Below are positions 17,374 to 26,456 of a stretch of 64,000 nt of DNA, piece after piece. The notes beneath the pieces were generated by a model. It was not told where the DNA came from, made no database searches, and was given only the letters and a program-made list of their open reading frames with translations. The DNA is from Streptomyces sp. NBC_01216 (GTDB lineage: Bacteria; Actinomycetota; Actinomycetes; Streptomycetales; Streptomycetaceae): assembly GCF_035994945.1 (NCBI RefSeq), contig NZ_CP108677.1, positions 1 through 64,000 of the forward strand, written 5' to 3'. The translations under genes and the position numbers were made by a program. Each line of letters opens with the position of its first letter. Position 1 is the stretch's first letter.

Positions 17374-18190
17374 GTGCCTCCTGACCCTCCTCCTACGAGT
17401 GCCGTCCTGCCGAGGATCGAGCCGATGCTCGCAACACCCGGCCCCCTGCCCTCGGCGGGGGTGGAGGACCGGTGGGCGTTCGAGGTGAAGCAGGACGGCC
17501 AGCGGGCCATGGTCTACCTGCCGGGCGACGGCACCATCCTCCTGCACGCACGTTCAGGTACGGACATCACCGCCGCCTACCCCGAACTCCTCCCCCTCGC
17601 CGACGCCCTCGGCGCGCACAGGCTCCTGACCAAACTGCCGTACGCAGAGCGACGGGAACTGCTGGAAGGTCTCAAGCTGGCCGGGCCCGCCTGGTCGACG
17701 CCCGCGGCGATCGTTGGGCACGGCGCCCAGGCATGGGAGATGGCCCGGGACGCCGGACTGGAAGGGCTGATCGCGAAACGGCTCACCTCACGGTACGAGC
17801 CCGGGGCACGCTCGAAAACCTGGGTGAAGATCAAGGTCCACCGGATCGCCGACGTCGTGATCGGCGGGTGGACACCCGGGCGCGGACGGCTGACCGGCCT
17901 GCCCGGTGCCGTCCTGGTCGGCGAGCGGCGCAACGGATTGCTGCGTTACGCGGGAAGCGTCGGCACCGGCTGGAGCGAGGCCGAACGCACCCGCCTCACC
18001 GAACTCCTCCAGGCCGCGCCCATAGACGCCTGCCCCTTCGCGCAGGTCCCGCCGGTCACCGGAGCCCGGTGGGTACTCCCCCGCCTTGTCGGCGAGGTCC
18101 GCTACACCTCCCGCACCCGCGCCGGACGCCTGCGCCATCCCTCCTGGCACCGGCTACGCCCCGACCTCACTCCCCGGCGACCTGGCCTGA
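17374..18190 (+). pseudogene. ATP-dependent DNA ligase with internal deletion
   Basis: Starts at GTG 17374 (or ATG 17425). EPMLATPGPLP leads to the adenylation motif I, FEVKQDGQRA (K-x-DG present). The sequence then jumps from LADALGAHRLL straight to TKLPYAERRELLEG, so roughly 60-70 residues that hold motif III in this family are missing. Motif IV (GLEGLIAKRLTSRYEPG) and motif V (WVKIK) follow, then the OB-fold part to WHRLRPDL. One extra C near 18170 shifts the frame away from the natural end PGDLA-stop at 18188-18190; the open frame beyond is a run-on. Probably inactive. Confidence 0.7.
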
Positions 18191-18408
18191 GAGTGCGGTG
18201 GGCAGGCGCTCCATGCGTGCCGCTCGTCTCGGGTGATCCGGGAACGTGTGACCGAGCACGGTACCTGGCGTGGATGGACAACTCCGATGCACAGAATTGG
18301 TCTACAGGTGACGCTGCAGGGAGCGCAGTAGAAGAGCGTCGGGCGCTTGCGCGTCGAAGACCATGTGAATCCTTGCTGGCACGCGCTGCGGCAACTCCTT
18401 TCGGGGGC

Positions 18409-19266
18409 TCAGCTGCTGAGGTCAACCACGCCCCACGCGGTGAACGGCTCGGCCTGGACGTAGATCCTGCTTCCTCGGCTGACGGCGCGGCGGCGGCCGG
18501 GCAGGTGGCCGTCGGGCAGGGTGAGCAGGCCGACGTCGGTTGGCTCGACGGATGCTTCGGTGAGCTCTCCGCGGGTGAGCCGGTCCACCTCTTCGCCGTA
18601 GCCGCCGTAGAGGGCGACCCGCTCGCCGTGGATGGCCACTGCCTTGGCGCCCCGTATCTGGTTCAGCCACACCCTCACGGGCCGGTCGGGGCGTATCTCG
18701 ACGAGCGGGAAGTCGGTGTACGTGCACGCCCAGGCGGTGGTGCCCGACACGTTCAGGGCGTAGCAGTCGAAGAGGCCGGGGATGTTTGCGCCGTCGGACG
18801 TCCAGTAAATGTGGCCTGTGGGGCTCCAGCGGCGGATTCCGGCCGGGTTTTCGTCGAAGTGCCCGACCCAGATGTGGCCGGCCTCGTCCACGAGCAGGTG
18901 CTCGATGGCGTCCCCGACGGAGAAGGAGGAGGCCTCGCGGCCGAGCGCGTCGAAGACCTGGACCTGGTCCGCGTCCTCGTACCGGCGGGCGCGGGATGCT
19001 TCGACGACGAACCCGCCGTCGGGCAGGCGGTCCAGGTGCGGCCAGCGGGCCCGCACGGCGCTCAGCTCGGTGAGTTCGACGTCGCCGCCCGGATGGACGG
19101 AGACGACCAGCGCGTCGAAGGGCAGGGCATCGCCGCCGGGCTGCGGAGCACGGTCGGCAAGCAGCCAGTGGGCGGTGCCGAAGACGTCGACGGTGCTGGT
19201 CAGGACGTGGCGGGCCTGGTGCGCTCGGGGGAGGTGGGCGTAGGGAACGAGGGCAGTCTTCTGCAC
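18409..19266 (-). CDS. hypothetical beta-propeller-like protein
   Basis: 285 aa from GTG at 19266, with AGGAGAG 8-14 bases upstream. Soluble, no signal peptide. Repeated short Gly/Asp-containing strands (FDALVVSVHPGGDVELTEL, LDRLPDGGFVVEA, HIWVGHFDENPAG, TAWACTYTDFPLVEI) suggest four or five propeller blades. I recognise no named family. It stands alone on the left strand between the ligase remnant and the polymerase operon, and its promoter must lie in 19267-19600. Confidence 0.65.
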   Translation of the reverse strand: MQKTALVPYAHLPRAHQARHVLTSTVDVFGTAHWLLADRAPQPGGDALPFDALVVSVHPGGDVELTELSAVRARWPHLDRLPDGGFVVEASRARRYEDADQVQVFDALGREASSFSVGDAIEHLLVDEAGHIWVGHFDENPAGIRRWSPTGHIYWTSDGANIPGLFDCYALNVSGTTAWACTYTDFPLVEIRPDRPVRVWLNQIRGAKAVAIHGERVALYGGYGEEVDRLTRGELTEASVEPTDVGLLTLPDGHLPGRRRAVSRGSRIYVQAEPFTAWGVVDLSS

Positions 19267-19601
19267 GGGCGGGCTCTCCTGGGCGGGCGGTCACGGCGTT
19301 CGGGCGCTGCGGTGAGCGGTGGCGGTGCGCGAGCGGTGGAGAGCGAAGCGGGGCGCCTAGAAGGCATAGCCCTTTCTGGTGGTCATGAGGTGATCATCGT
19401 CGATGTGTGGCCCCCGTGCCAAACCCTTTCGGTCCAGCGCTCACGCCGTCTGTGACCCCACCCGCTCAGCCTCGACGAGGGCCAACCCGCCCGCCAACTC
19501 GAATACACAGCGCGACAAGTCCAGTGCTCATTGGGCAGATGCAGTGCACGGTCACAAGAACGGCCTGCTGGCTGAAATCCGCATGCCGTGAACTCGCGTG
19601 T

Positions 19602-19617
19602 TCGAATTAATGTTCGA
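19602..19617. promoter_or_regulatory. LexA SOS box
   Basis: TCGAATTAATGTTCGA matches the actinobacterial SOS consensus TCGAAC-N4-GTTCGA at 11 of 12 defined bases. It lies 63 bp before the ATG of the DnaE2-type gene, the expected place for DNA-damage control. The rest of 19267-19601 shows nothing assignable. Confidence 0.8.
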
Positions 19618-19679
19618 TACAGTCAAGGTGTAGCGAGGCCGTTTGACCACATTTTGGGGGTTTTTGGGCGGAGGTTGTC

Positions 19680-22600
19680 ATGCGAGGAAGCGTTCCTCAC
19701 CTGCATGTCAGCAGTGGGTTTTCGGCCCGATACGGTGCCTCGCATCCACATGACCTCGTAGCCCGGGCCGCTGAGCGCGGGATCGAGACGGTGGCGCTGA
19801 CTGACCGCGACATGGTCACCGGCGCGGTGCGTTTCGCGAAGGCCGCTGCGGCCGCCGGGGTGAAGCCGATGTTCGGTGTCGATCTGGGCGTCGCCCCTCA
19901 CGTGCGTCCTGTCGGGGTGCACCGCCGTACCCCGGTGCGCGGCGGAGCGCACGTAGCGGAGGCACCGTTCCGGGCGACGTTCCTGGCCCAGGACGCAAAG
20001 GGCTGGGCGCGGCTGTGCCGGATGGTGTCTGCCGCGCACACCGAGGCCTTCCCTGGCGGCACGCCGCCGACAGCGTCGTGGGAGATGCTCGCCCAGTACG
20101 CCGACGAAGGCTTGATGGTGCTGCTCGGTCCCGCGTCGGAGCCCTTGCGGGCTCTCGCCGCCGGCCGATCCGACATCGCCGAGCAGCTTCTCGCCCCCTG
20201 GCAGCAGAGCGTCAGCGTCGGGCTGAGGCTGGAGATCGTGTGCTGGGGCCTGTCCGGTACCGGTCCAGGCTCGGTTCGCCTGGCCGCGCACACGCTCGCG
20301 CTCGCTGACCGCCTGGGTGTCCCGGCCGTGCTGACGAACGCTGTGCGGTACGCCGACCCGGTCCAGCACCGAGTCGCGGACGTGCTGGACTCGGCCAGGC
20401 TGCTGCGACCCGTCGACCGGCGGCGGCTGGACCGCGGGGAGCGCTGGCTCAAGGACGGGTCCGCGATGACCGAGATCGCCGGGCGGGTGGCGGCTGCCGC
20501 CGGGGCCGACGGGACGCGTGCAGTGCAGCTGATCGCGGACACGGTGGCCGTCGCGGAGGCGTGCGAGATCGACCCGGTCCGGGACCTCGGTCTTGGGGTA
20601 CCGCATTTCCCCGAACCGTCCGTTGTCGGTGCCGAGCCGGGGCCGGAGGGGTCGATGCGGCTGCTGCGGCAGCGGTGCGAAAGTGGCATGGCCACCCGCG
20701 GTCTCCATCGCGACCGGCGTGCGATGGACCAGCTCGACTACGAGCTCGGGACCATCGGCCGCCTGCACTACGAGCCGTACTTCCTCGCCGTGGCCCAGGT
20801 CGTCGCCGACGTGCGGGACATGGGCATCCGGGTCGCAGCCCGCGGCTCCGGAGCCGGTTCCATGGTCAACCACGCACTGTTCGTCGCCACCGCGAACCCG
20901 CTGGAGCACAACTTGCTCTTCGAGCGGTTCCTGTCCGAGCGGCGCTCCTCGCTGCCGGACATCGACATCGACGTCGAGTCCGCACGCCGTCTGGAGGTCT
21001 ACGACCGGATCATCACCCGCTTCGGGCGGGAGCGGGTCGCGGTCACCGGTATGCCCGAGACCTACCGGGCCCGGCACGCTCTGCGGGACACCGGCCTCGC
21101 GCTCGGGATCGCCCCGGCCACCGTGGACCGGATCGCGAAGTCCTTTCCCCACATCCGGGCGTGCGACATCCGCTCCGCCCTGTCGGAGCTTCCGGAGCTG
21201 CGGGAGCTCGCGGCTGAGGCCGGGCGGTACGGGCCGCTGTGGGAACTCGCCGAGGGCCTGGACGCGCTGCCGCGCGGGATCGCGATGCACCCGTGCGGAG
21301 TGATCCTCTCCAACGTCAGCCTCCTGGACCGGCTGCCGGTCCAGCCCACCCCCGGCGGCGAGTACCCGATGCTCCAGGCCGACAAGGAGGACGTCGAGGA
21401 CCTGGGCCTCCTCAAGCTCGACGTCCTCGGGGTGCGGATGCAGTCGGCGATGGCGCACGCCGTCACCGAGATCCGCCGTACAACCGGTAGGGCGATCGAC
21501 CTCGACAACCCCGACCACGTCCCGCTGGACGACCGCTTCGCCTTCGCCCTCATCCAGGCCTCAGACACGGTCGGCATGTTCCAGCTGGAGTCACCCGGAC
21601 AGCAGGACCTGGTCGGCCGACTCCAGCCCCGCGGCCCGCAGGACGTCATCGCCGACATCAGCCTGTTCCGTCCCGGCCCGGTCCAGGGTGGCATGCCCGC
21701 CCTCTACATCGCCGCCCGCCACGGCGCCACACCCGCATACCCGCACCCAGACCTGGAACCGGTCCTGCGCGACACCTACGGGGTGACGATCTGGCACGAG
21801 CAGATCATCGACATCCTCGCGGTCATGACCGGCTGCGACCGCGCCCTCGGCGAAGTGGCCCGCCGCGCCCTCAGCAACGAGCAACGGCTGCCGAAGGTCG
21901 AGGCGTGGTTCCGGCAGGAGGCGGGTGCACGCGGGTACAGCCCGAAGGTGCTGGACGACGTCTGGGACATCGTCGCCTCGTTCGGCAGCTATGGATTCTG
22001 CAGAGCGCACGCCGTCGCGTTCGCCGTACCCGCGCTCCAGTCCGCGTGGCTCAAGGCCCACCACCCGGCTGCCCTGTACGCCGGGCTGCTGGAGCACGAC
22101 CCAGGCATGTGGCCGGCCCGCGTCATCGTTGCCGACGCCCGCCGCCACGACGTCCCCATCCTGCCCGTCGACATCAACACCTCCCAGGCGCAGTACACGG
22201 TCGAACAGACCCGATCCGGGTGGGGCGTGCGGATCTCCCTGGCCACGGTCCACGGCATCTCCGAGGACGAGATCGCCCGAATCGCCGAGGGCCAGCCCTA
22301 CACCTCCCTGCAGGACTTCTACGCCCGCGCCCACCCCAAGCTCCCGACCGTCGAACGCCTCATCAGCATCGGCGCCCTCGACCAACTCAAGGGCGAGGCG
22401 ACCCGGCGGGACCTGCTGCTGCAGGCGGCCGAGCTCCACCGCCAGGCCCGCACCCGCCCCGGGACCGGGCAGCTGCCGCTCGCCACCACCCCGCACGCAG
22501 CCGACTCGTCCGGGCTGCGGGAGATGACCGCCCGCGAACGGCTGGACGCCGAGCTCGGCGTCCTCAAGATCGACGTCTCCCGGCACCTGATGGAGGACCA

Positions 22601-23126
22601 CCACCGGCTGCTGCGGGAGATCGGCGCCACCGACGCCAAGCACCTGCGCGCGATGCACCCCGGGCAGCGCGTCCTGGTCGCCGGCGTCCGCGCCTCCACC
22701 CAGACCCCGCCGATCGCCTCGGGCAAGCGGATCATCTTCGTCACCCTCGAAGATGGCTCCGGCCTCGTCGATATCGCCTTCTTCGAGGACTCCCACGAAC
22801 GGTGCGCGCACACGGTCTTCCACCACGGCCTGCTCCTCGTCCGCGGCACCGTCGAAGCCCGCGGGCCCCGGCGCACCGTGGTTGGCGAGATGGCCTGGGA
22901 CCTCGACGAACTCGCCACCGCCCGCGCCACCCACGGCCCGCAGGCCGTTCTCGACCTCCTCGGCCAGGCCCCCGCGCCCACACCGGCCCAGCCCGCATCC
23001 GGGCGGACGATCCCCGACGGCACCGCGGGTGCCCGCCTGCACCCCTGGAGTGACCTCCAGCCCGCCGGCACCCGCGCCGCCGACCTCACCCGCTTCGGGC
23101 ACAAGAGCCCAGGGAGCGCCGGATGA
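19680..23126 (+). CDS. dnaE2: DnaE2-type error-prone DNA polymerase III alpha subunit
   Basis: 1148 aa; ATG at 19680 with GGAGG at about 19671. An N-terminal PHP domain starts HLHVSSGFSARYGASHPHDL, with a Ser where replicative enzymes have His. The polymerase core has RGSGAGSMVNHAL and the catalytic PDIDIDVES (residues 426-434) with the palm aspartates. Further blocks are FQLESPGQQDLVGRL, FRPGPVQGGM and GSYGFCRAHAVAFA. A helix-hairpin-helix region and an OB fold (QRVLVAGVRASTQTPP, about residue 1000) end the protein. DnaE2 performs translesion synthesis in the SOS response. It is translationally coupled (ATGA) to the ImuB-like gene and has a LexA box upstream, so this is a damage-inducible mutagenesis cassette on accessory DNA. 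Confidence 0.85.
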   Translation: MRGSVPHLHVSSGFSARYGASHPHDLVARAAERGIETVALTDRDMVTGAVRFAKAAAAAGVKPMFGVDLGVAPHVRPVGVHRRTPVRGGAHVAEAPFRATFLAQDAKGWARLCRMVSAAHTEAFPGGTPPTASWEMLAQYADEGLMVLLGPASEPLRALAAGRSDIAEQLLAPWQQSVSVGLRLEIVCWGLSGTGPGSVRLAAHTLALADRLGVPAVLTNAVRYADPVQHRVADVLDSARLLRPVDRRRLDRGERWLKDGSAMTEIAGRVAAAAGADGTRAVQLIADTVAVAEACEIDPVRDLGLGVPHFPEPSVVGAEPGPEGSMRLLRQRCESGMATRGLHRDRRAMDQLDYELGTIGRLHYEPYFLAVAQVVADVRDMGIRVAARGSGAGSMVNHALFVATANPLEHNLLFERFLSERRSSLPDIDIDVESARRLEVYDRIITRFGRERVAVTGMPETYRARHALRDTGLALGIAPATVDRIAKSFPHIRACDIRSALSELPELRELAAEAGRYGPLWELAEGLDALPRGIAMHPCGVILSNVSLLDRLPVQPTPGGEYPMLQADKEDVEDLGLLKLDVLGVRMQSAMAHAVTEIRRTTGRAIDLDNPDHVPLDDRFAFALIQASDTVGMFQLESPGQQDLVGRLQPRGPQDVIADISLFRPGPVQGGMPALYIAARHGATPAYPHPDLEPVLRDTYGVTIWHEQIIDILAVMTGCDRALGEVARRALSNEQRLPKVEAWFRQEAGARGYSPKVLDDVWDIVASFGSYGFCRAHAVAFAVPALQSAWLKAHHPAALYAGLLEHDPGMWPARVIVADARRHDVPILPVDINTSQAQYTVEQTRSGWGVRISLATVHGISEDEIARIAEGQPYTSLQDFYARAHPKLPTVERLISIGALDQLKGEATRRDLLLQAAELHRQARTRPGTGQLPLATTPHAADSSGLREMTARERLDAELGVLKIDVSRHLMEDHHRLLREIGATDAKHLRAMHPGQRVLVAGVRASTQTPPIASGKRIIFVTLEDGSGLVDIAFFEDSHERCAHTVFHHGLLLVRGTVEARGPRRTVVGEMAWDLDELATARATHGPQAVLDLLGQAPAPTPAQPASGRTIPDGTAGARLHPWSDLQPAGTRAADLTRFGHKSPGSAG

Positions 23127-24268
23127 CCGCGAACCCTGCCTCCCGGCGACGGGCCCGCGCGATCCTGCGGATCCACTTCCACCCCGCCGAGCGGAGCGAA
23201 GAGCTGTACGGGCATCTGCTCACTGTCCTCGACGGCATCAGCTCCCGCGTGGAACCCCTGCCCGCAGACTTGTCCGCGTACGTCGACCTCACCGGCGCCC
23301 TGACGTACTGGGGCCGCGACGTCGAGGGCCTGGTGGCCGTGCTCCGTCTGCGCCTGCTCGCGCTCCACGGTGTCCCGAGCTCGGCTGGTGCCGGCCCCAC
23401 ACGCTCCATCGCGGCCATGGCCGCGGACGTCACCCCGCCGGGCGCCGCCACTGTGGTCTGCGACGACCCCTACGAGATTGCCGCGTTCCTCCGCACCAAG
23501 TCGGCCGCCGCCCTGCCGGGCATCGGCCCAAAGACCGCCCGGACGCTCGCCCGCTACGGCGTCACCACCGTCGGCGACATCGCCGACACCCCGCTCCACA
23601 CCCTCCAGCGCATCCTCGGAACCACAGCCGCGCGGCAGGCCCACGACCTCGCACACGGGATCGACGAACGCCCCGTCGTCCCAGGCGCCGCGCGCAAGAC
23701 CACGAGCGCCAGCCACCGCTTCGACCGCGACGAACTCGACCCCGAGCGGCACCACCGAACCGTCCTCCGCCTCGTCCAGGAACTTGGCAACCGGCTACGC
23801 ACCAGCGGCGAGATCGCCCAGGCGCTCACGCTCACCGTCACCTACGCCGACCGCACCCAGACCACCCGCAGCCGCACCCTCGCCGAACTCACCGCCCACT
23901 CCCCCGCCCTGGCTGCCACTGCCCGCGAACTTCTCACCGGGCTCGGCCTCCAGCGCGCCCGCGTACGCACACTCGCCCTACGGGCGGAACGGCTGCGGCC
24001 CGCCGAGGACACCGTCCACCAGCTCACCTTCGACGAACGCGACGACAAGCTCCGCCGCCTCGAAACAGCCCTCGACAAGGCCGCGACCCGCTACCGACCG
24101 GGCATCGCCGGGGCCGCATCGGCCTTCCCCCTGGGCTGCGGTACAAACGGCAGCGTGCCTAGTAATGTTCGGCCGCATGAGCATCCCCAACCCCCGGGGA
24201 GAGCGAGAGAAGCTAATTACAGCCCTCACTCCCCAGCTACGCAGGCATCTGAAGATCCGCGCCTTTGA
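23123..24268 (+). CDS. ImuB-like inactive Y-family polymerase subunit
   Basis: 381 aa, start overlapping the dnaE2 stop by 4 bp. Y-family architecture is visible: a short palm, a helix-hairpin-helix (ALPGIGPKTARTLARYGVTT, about 130-149), and a little-finger-like C-terminal half. The catalytic acids are gone: the first motif reads ILRIHFHPAERSEEL without aspartates, and the second reads DLSAYVDLTGA where active enzymes have Asp-Glu (here Leu50-Ser51). ImuB proteins are such non-catalytic adapters linking DnaE2 to the beta clamp. The final ~45 residues overlap the parA start and look like run-on sequence, so the natural end may have been displaced. No imuA gene was found nearby. Confidence 0.75.
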   Translation: MTANPASRRRARAILRIHFHPAERSEELYGHLLTVLDGISSRVEPLPADLSAYVDLTGALTYWGRDVEGLVAVLRLRLLALHGVPSSAGAGPTRSIAAMAADVTPPGAATVVCDDPYEIAAFLRTKSAAALPGIGPKTARTLARYGVTTVGDIADTPLHTLQRILGTTAARQAHDLAHGIDERPVVPGAARKTTSASHRFDRDELDPERHHRTVLRLVQELGNRLRTSGEIAQALTLTVTYADRTQTTRSRTLAELTAHSPALAATARELLTGLGLQRARVRTLALRAERLRPAEDTVHQLTFDERDDKLRRLETALDKAATRYRPGIAGAASAFPLGCGTNGSVPSNVRPHEHPQPPGRAREANYSPHSPATQASEDPRL

Positions 24269-25325
24269 GCACGGAATGGACATCCAGGACGCGACCGAAC
24301 ACGCGATCAACGCCTGGTACTCGGCGGAGGGCTTGCCCGAGGTCAAGACCGACGGGGCGAAGACCTGGGGAACGTTCCTCCCGGTCGGCGGGCCAGACGA
24401 GTTCAAGGCCGCTTGCTCAGAACGCGGCGTCACCTACGTTCAAGGACTGGCGCAGGCCCTCACCCTGTGGCTCGACAACCACCCCTCCCCCAGCTCCCCA
24501 TTGGTGGCGCAGCCGGTTGTACGGGTCATAGTGGCCAACCAGAAGGGCGGTGTCGGCAAGACGTTCATCTCCTCCGGCATGGCGCAGGCCCTCGCGGAGG
24601 CCGGCCACCGTGTCCTGCTGGTCGACTACGACCCGCAGGGGCACCTCACAGCGGAGCTGGGTTTCGAAGACCTCATGTACGAGGACGACGTCGAGACGCT
24701 CATGATGCACATGGACGGGACCGCCAAGGGCGATATACACGACCTTCTGGTGGCCCTGGACGGCGAGCGGTTCGGTGAACGGCTCCATCTGCTGCCAGCG
24801 TCCGACGACGCGTTCCTCCGTGATGTCGCGCTGTCCAAGGTGAGTTTCAGCGAGGCCGCGCTGGAGCGGGCGCTGGAGCCGCTGGAGGCGGACTACGACG
24901 TCATCATCATCGACGGGCCCCCCAGCCTCGGGCTGAACATGGACACCGCGCTGTACTACGTGCGGCGGCGTGACGGTGAACTGGCGGACCGGTCCGGCGT
25001 CATCACTCCGGTGTGGGCGAACAAGGCGTCGCACAGGGCGTTCCGGCTCCTGAAGTCGCAGAAGGACGACCTGTGCCGTAAGGGGCGTATTCAGGTCGAC
25101 TACCTCGGCCTGATCATCAACGCGTATGACAGCCGTCGCGGCAAGCTCGTGAAGGAGAACAAGGACCAGTGGGAGAGGAGCAGCTCCCCGGGGGTCCTTG
25201 CCGTGATCGGTGATCTCAAGGAAGGGCGCGAGGCAGCGGACGGTGAGATCCCGCTGCTGGAGTATGCACCCGACAGTGAGCACGCACAGGTGATGCGCGA
25301 CTTGGCGAAGGAGCTGGCGGTATGA
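24177..25325 (+). CDS. parA: ParA-family partition ATPase
   Basis: 382 aa from ATG 24177 (ATG 24165 also possible). No Shine-Dalgarno; a TAGTAAT at 24160-24166 could be a -10 for a leaderless message. Residues 1-105 are a helical N-terminal extension, probably DNA-binding. The deviant Walker A KGGVGKT is at 123-129, then VLLVDYDPQGHLT (A') and YDVIIIDGPPSLGLN (Walker B). ParA moves plasmid copies apart using ParB-parS complexes over the nucleoid. It is coupled to parB by a 4-bp overlap. The 5' end lies inside the ImuB-like frame by 92 bp, suggesting that two modules were joined here. Confidence 0.85.
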   Translation: MSIPNPRGEREKLITALTPQLRRHLKIRAFEHGMDIQDATEHAINAWYSAEGLPEVKTDGAKTWGTFLPVGGPDEFKAACSERGVTYVQGLAQALTLWLDNHPSPSSPLVAQPVVRVIVANQKGGVGKTFISSGMAQALAEAGHRVLLVDYDPQGHLTAELGFEDLMYEDDVETLMMHMDGTAKGDIHDLLVALDGERFGERLHLLPASDDAFLRDVALSKVSFSEAALERALEPLEADYDVIIIDGPPSLGLNMDTALYYVRRRDGELADRSGVITPVWANKASHRAFRLLKSQKDDLCRKGRIQVDYLGLIINAYDSRRGKLVKENKDQWERSSSPGVLAVIGDLKEGREAADGEIPLLEYAPDSEHAQVMRDLAKELAV

Positions 25326-26341
25326 CACCCCCCACGCAGCGGGTCACCCGCGGCTTCAGCATCGATGACGAGGGGCAGGAGGCCAAGGCCGCTCCCCGTC
25401 GTATCCGTACCCGGCAGCAGATCATGAATGGGGAGGGTAAGCGTCCGCCGGCGGCGGTGGAGCTGAGGCATCTGGCGCACAATCCGTTCAACCCCCGCGA
25501 GGAACTCACCGACGTGGGGGAGACCGCTGCTTCGTTGAAGGAGCGCGGCCAGCTCCAGCCGGTTGCTGTGGTGCGCCGTGCGGCGTTCCTGGCTGTCCAT
25601 CCTGACCAGGAAGCACAGATCGGCCTTGCCGAGTACGTGGTCGTGGACGGCAACCGGCGTTTGGCTGCCGCCAACGTGGCGGGTCTGGCGGAGTTGCGGA
25701 TTGACGTCAACGACGAACTCGCGGCGACCGCTGCGGACATGGTGGAGTCCGCGCTCATCGCGAACATCCATCGCGTGGATGTACCGCCGCTGGACCAGGC
25801 GCGAGCGATCCAGGAGCTTGTGGGTGTGCACGGATCGCAGGGTCAGGTGGCCAAGCGGCTCGGGAAGACACCTGCTTGGGTTTCGCAGCGTCTCGCGCTT
25901 CTGGAGCTCACGCCCGCACTCCAGGAGAAGGTGGAGACGGGCGAGCTGAAGGTGGAGCCGGCGCGCCGTATCGGCCGGATGCCGAAGGACCGGCAGGCGG
26001 CGGAAGCCGAGAGGACCGTTAACGCCGTTAATACCCCTCGGAAGCGCTCCTCCCGGGCGACGCGGGAGGGTGCGGAGTCGCCTCAGGCTGTTAACGCCGT
26101 TAATACCCCTGGGGGCGGCGGTGACGGTACGACGGAGTCGGCTCCCGTGCCGGTCGGGGACAGTGTGGTGCCGCGGCAGGCCGGTGAGGTGTCTGTTCGA
26201 TCGGAGGACCTGCCGTGGAACGACCCTCAGCTGATGCTTGAACAAGTCGTGTCGCGGATGGATCCTGCCAAGCGGCGGAAGCTCACGGCGCTGCTCTTGC
26301 AGTACAACTCGAAGGAGTCGGAGACAGCTGATGTCTCGTAG
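25322..26341 (+). CDS. parB: ParB-family partition protein
   Basis: 339 aa, ATG overlapping the parA stop. The N-terminal ParB/Srx domain has LRHLAHNPFNPREEL, SLKERGQLQPVAVVR and YVVVDGNRRLAAANVAGL. The central helix-turn-helix is at about 172-195 (GQVAKRLGKTPAWVSQRLAL). A disordered linker then holds a duplicated VNAVNTP unit whose DNA may be parS (separate entry), followed by a C-terminal helical part (LMLEQVVSRMDPAKRRKL), likely for dimerisation. Binds parS and activates ParA. Followed by a strong terminator. Confidence 0.85.
   Translation: MTPPTQRVTRGFSIDDEGQEAKAAPRRIRTRQQIMNGEGKRPPAAVELRHLAHNPFNPREELTDVGETAASLKERGQLQPVAVVRRAAFLAVHPDQEAQIGLAEYVVVDGNRRLAAANVAGLAELRIDVNDELAATAADMVESALIANIHRVDVPPLDQARAIQELVGVHGSQGQVAKRLGKTPAWVSQRLALLELTPALQEKVETGELKVEPARRIGRMPKDRQAAEAERTVNAVNTPRKRSSRATREGAESPQAVNAVNTPGGGGDGTTESAPVPVGDSVVPRQAGEVSVRSEDLPWNDPQLMLEQVVSRMDPAKRRKLTALLLQYNSKESETADVS
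26018..26110. repeat. two 21-bp identical repeats with palindromic core, candidate parS
   Basis: Two identical 21-bp direct repeats lie in the parB coding region at 26018-26038 and 26090-26110, 72 bp apart. Each contains TTAACGCCGTTAA (26019-26031 and 26091-26103), a perfect 6-bp inverted repeat around a central C, in otherwise GC-rich DNA. They encode VNAVNTP both times. Full identity at synonymous positions suggests selection on DNA rather than protein. A parS or autoregulatory operator role is inferred. Confidence 0.55.
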
Positions 26342-26369
26342 GGAAGCTCGCCTCAGCGGCTGATCTCGA

Positions 26370-26428
26370 CGCCGAAGGGGGTTCGTGTCACCCGGCTGTC
26401 TGGGTGACACGAGAACCCCCTTCGGCGT
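26370..26428. terminator. bidirectional terminator between parB and leftward operon
   Basis: A long hairpin: GCCGAAGGGGGTTC plus GTGTCACCC on the left pairs with GGGTGACAC and GAACCCCCTTCGGC on the right, about 24 bp of stem with one bulge. It sits between the convergent stops at 26341 and 26457 and should serve both. Confidence 0.85.
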
Positions 26429-26456
26429 TGCTGAGATGGTCGATTCGGTGTGGTGG

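Noticed and set aside
17053..19455. 800-aa rightward frame as a single ligase fusion
   Set aside because: Only 17374 to about 18170 is ligase-like; the rest is a run-on after a frameshift and lies antisense to the hypothetical gene at 18409-19266.
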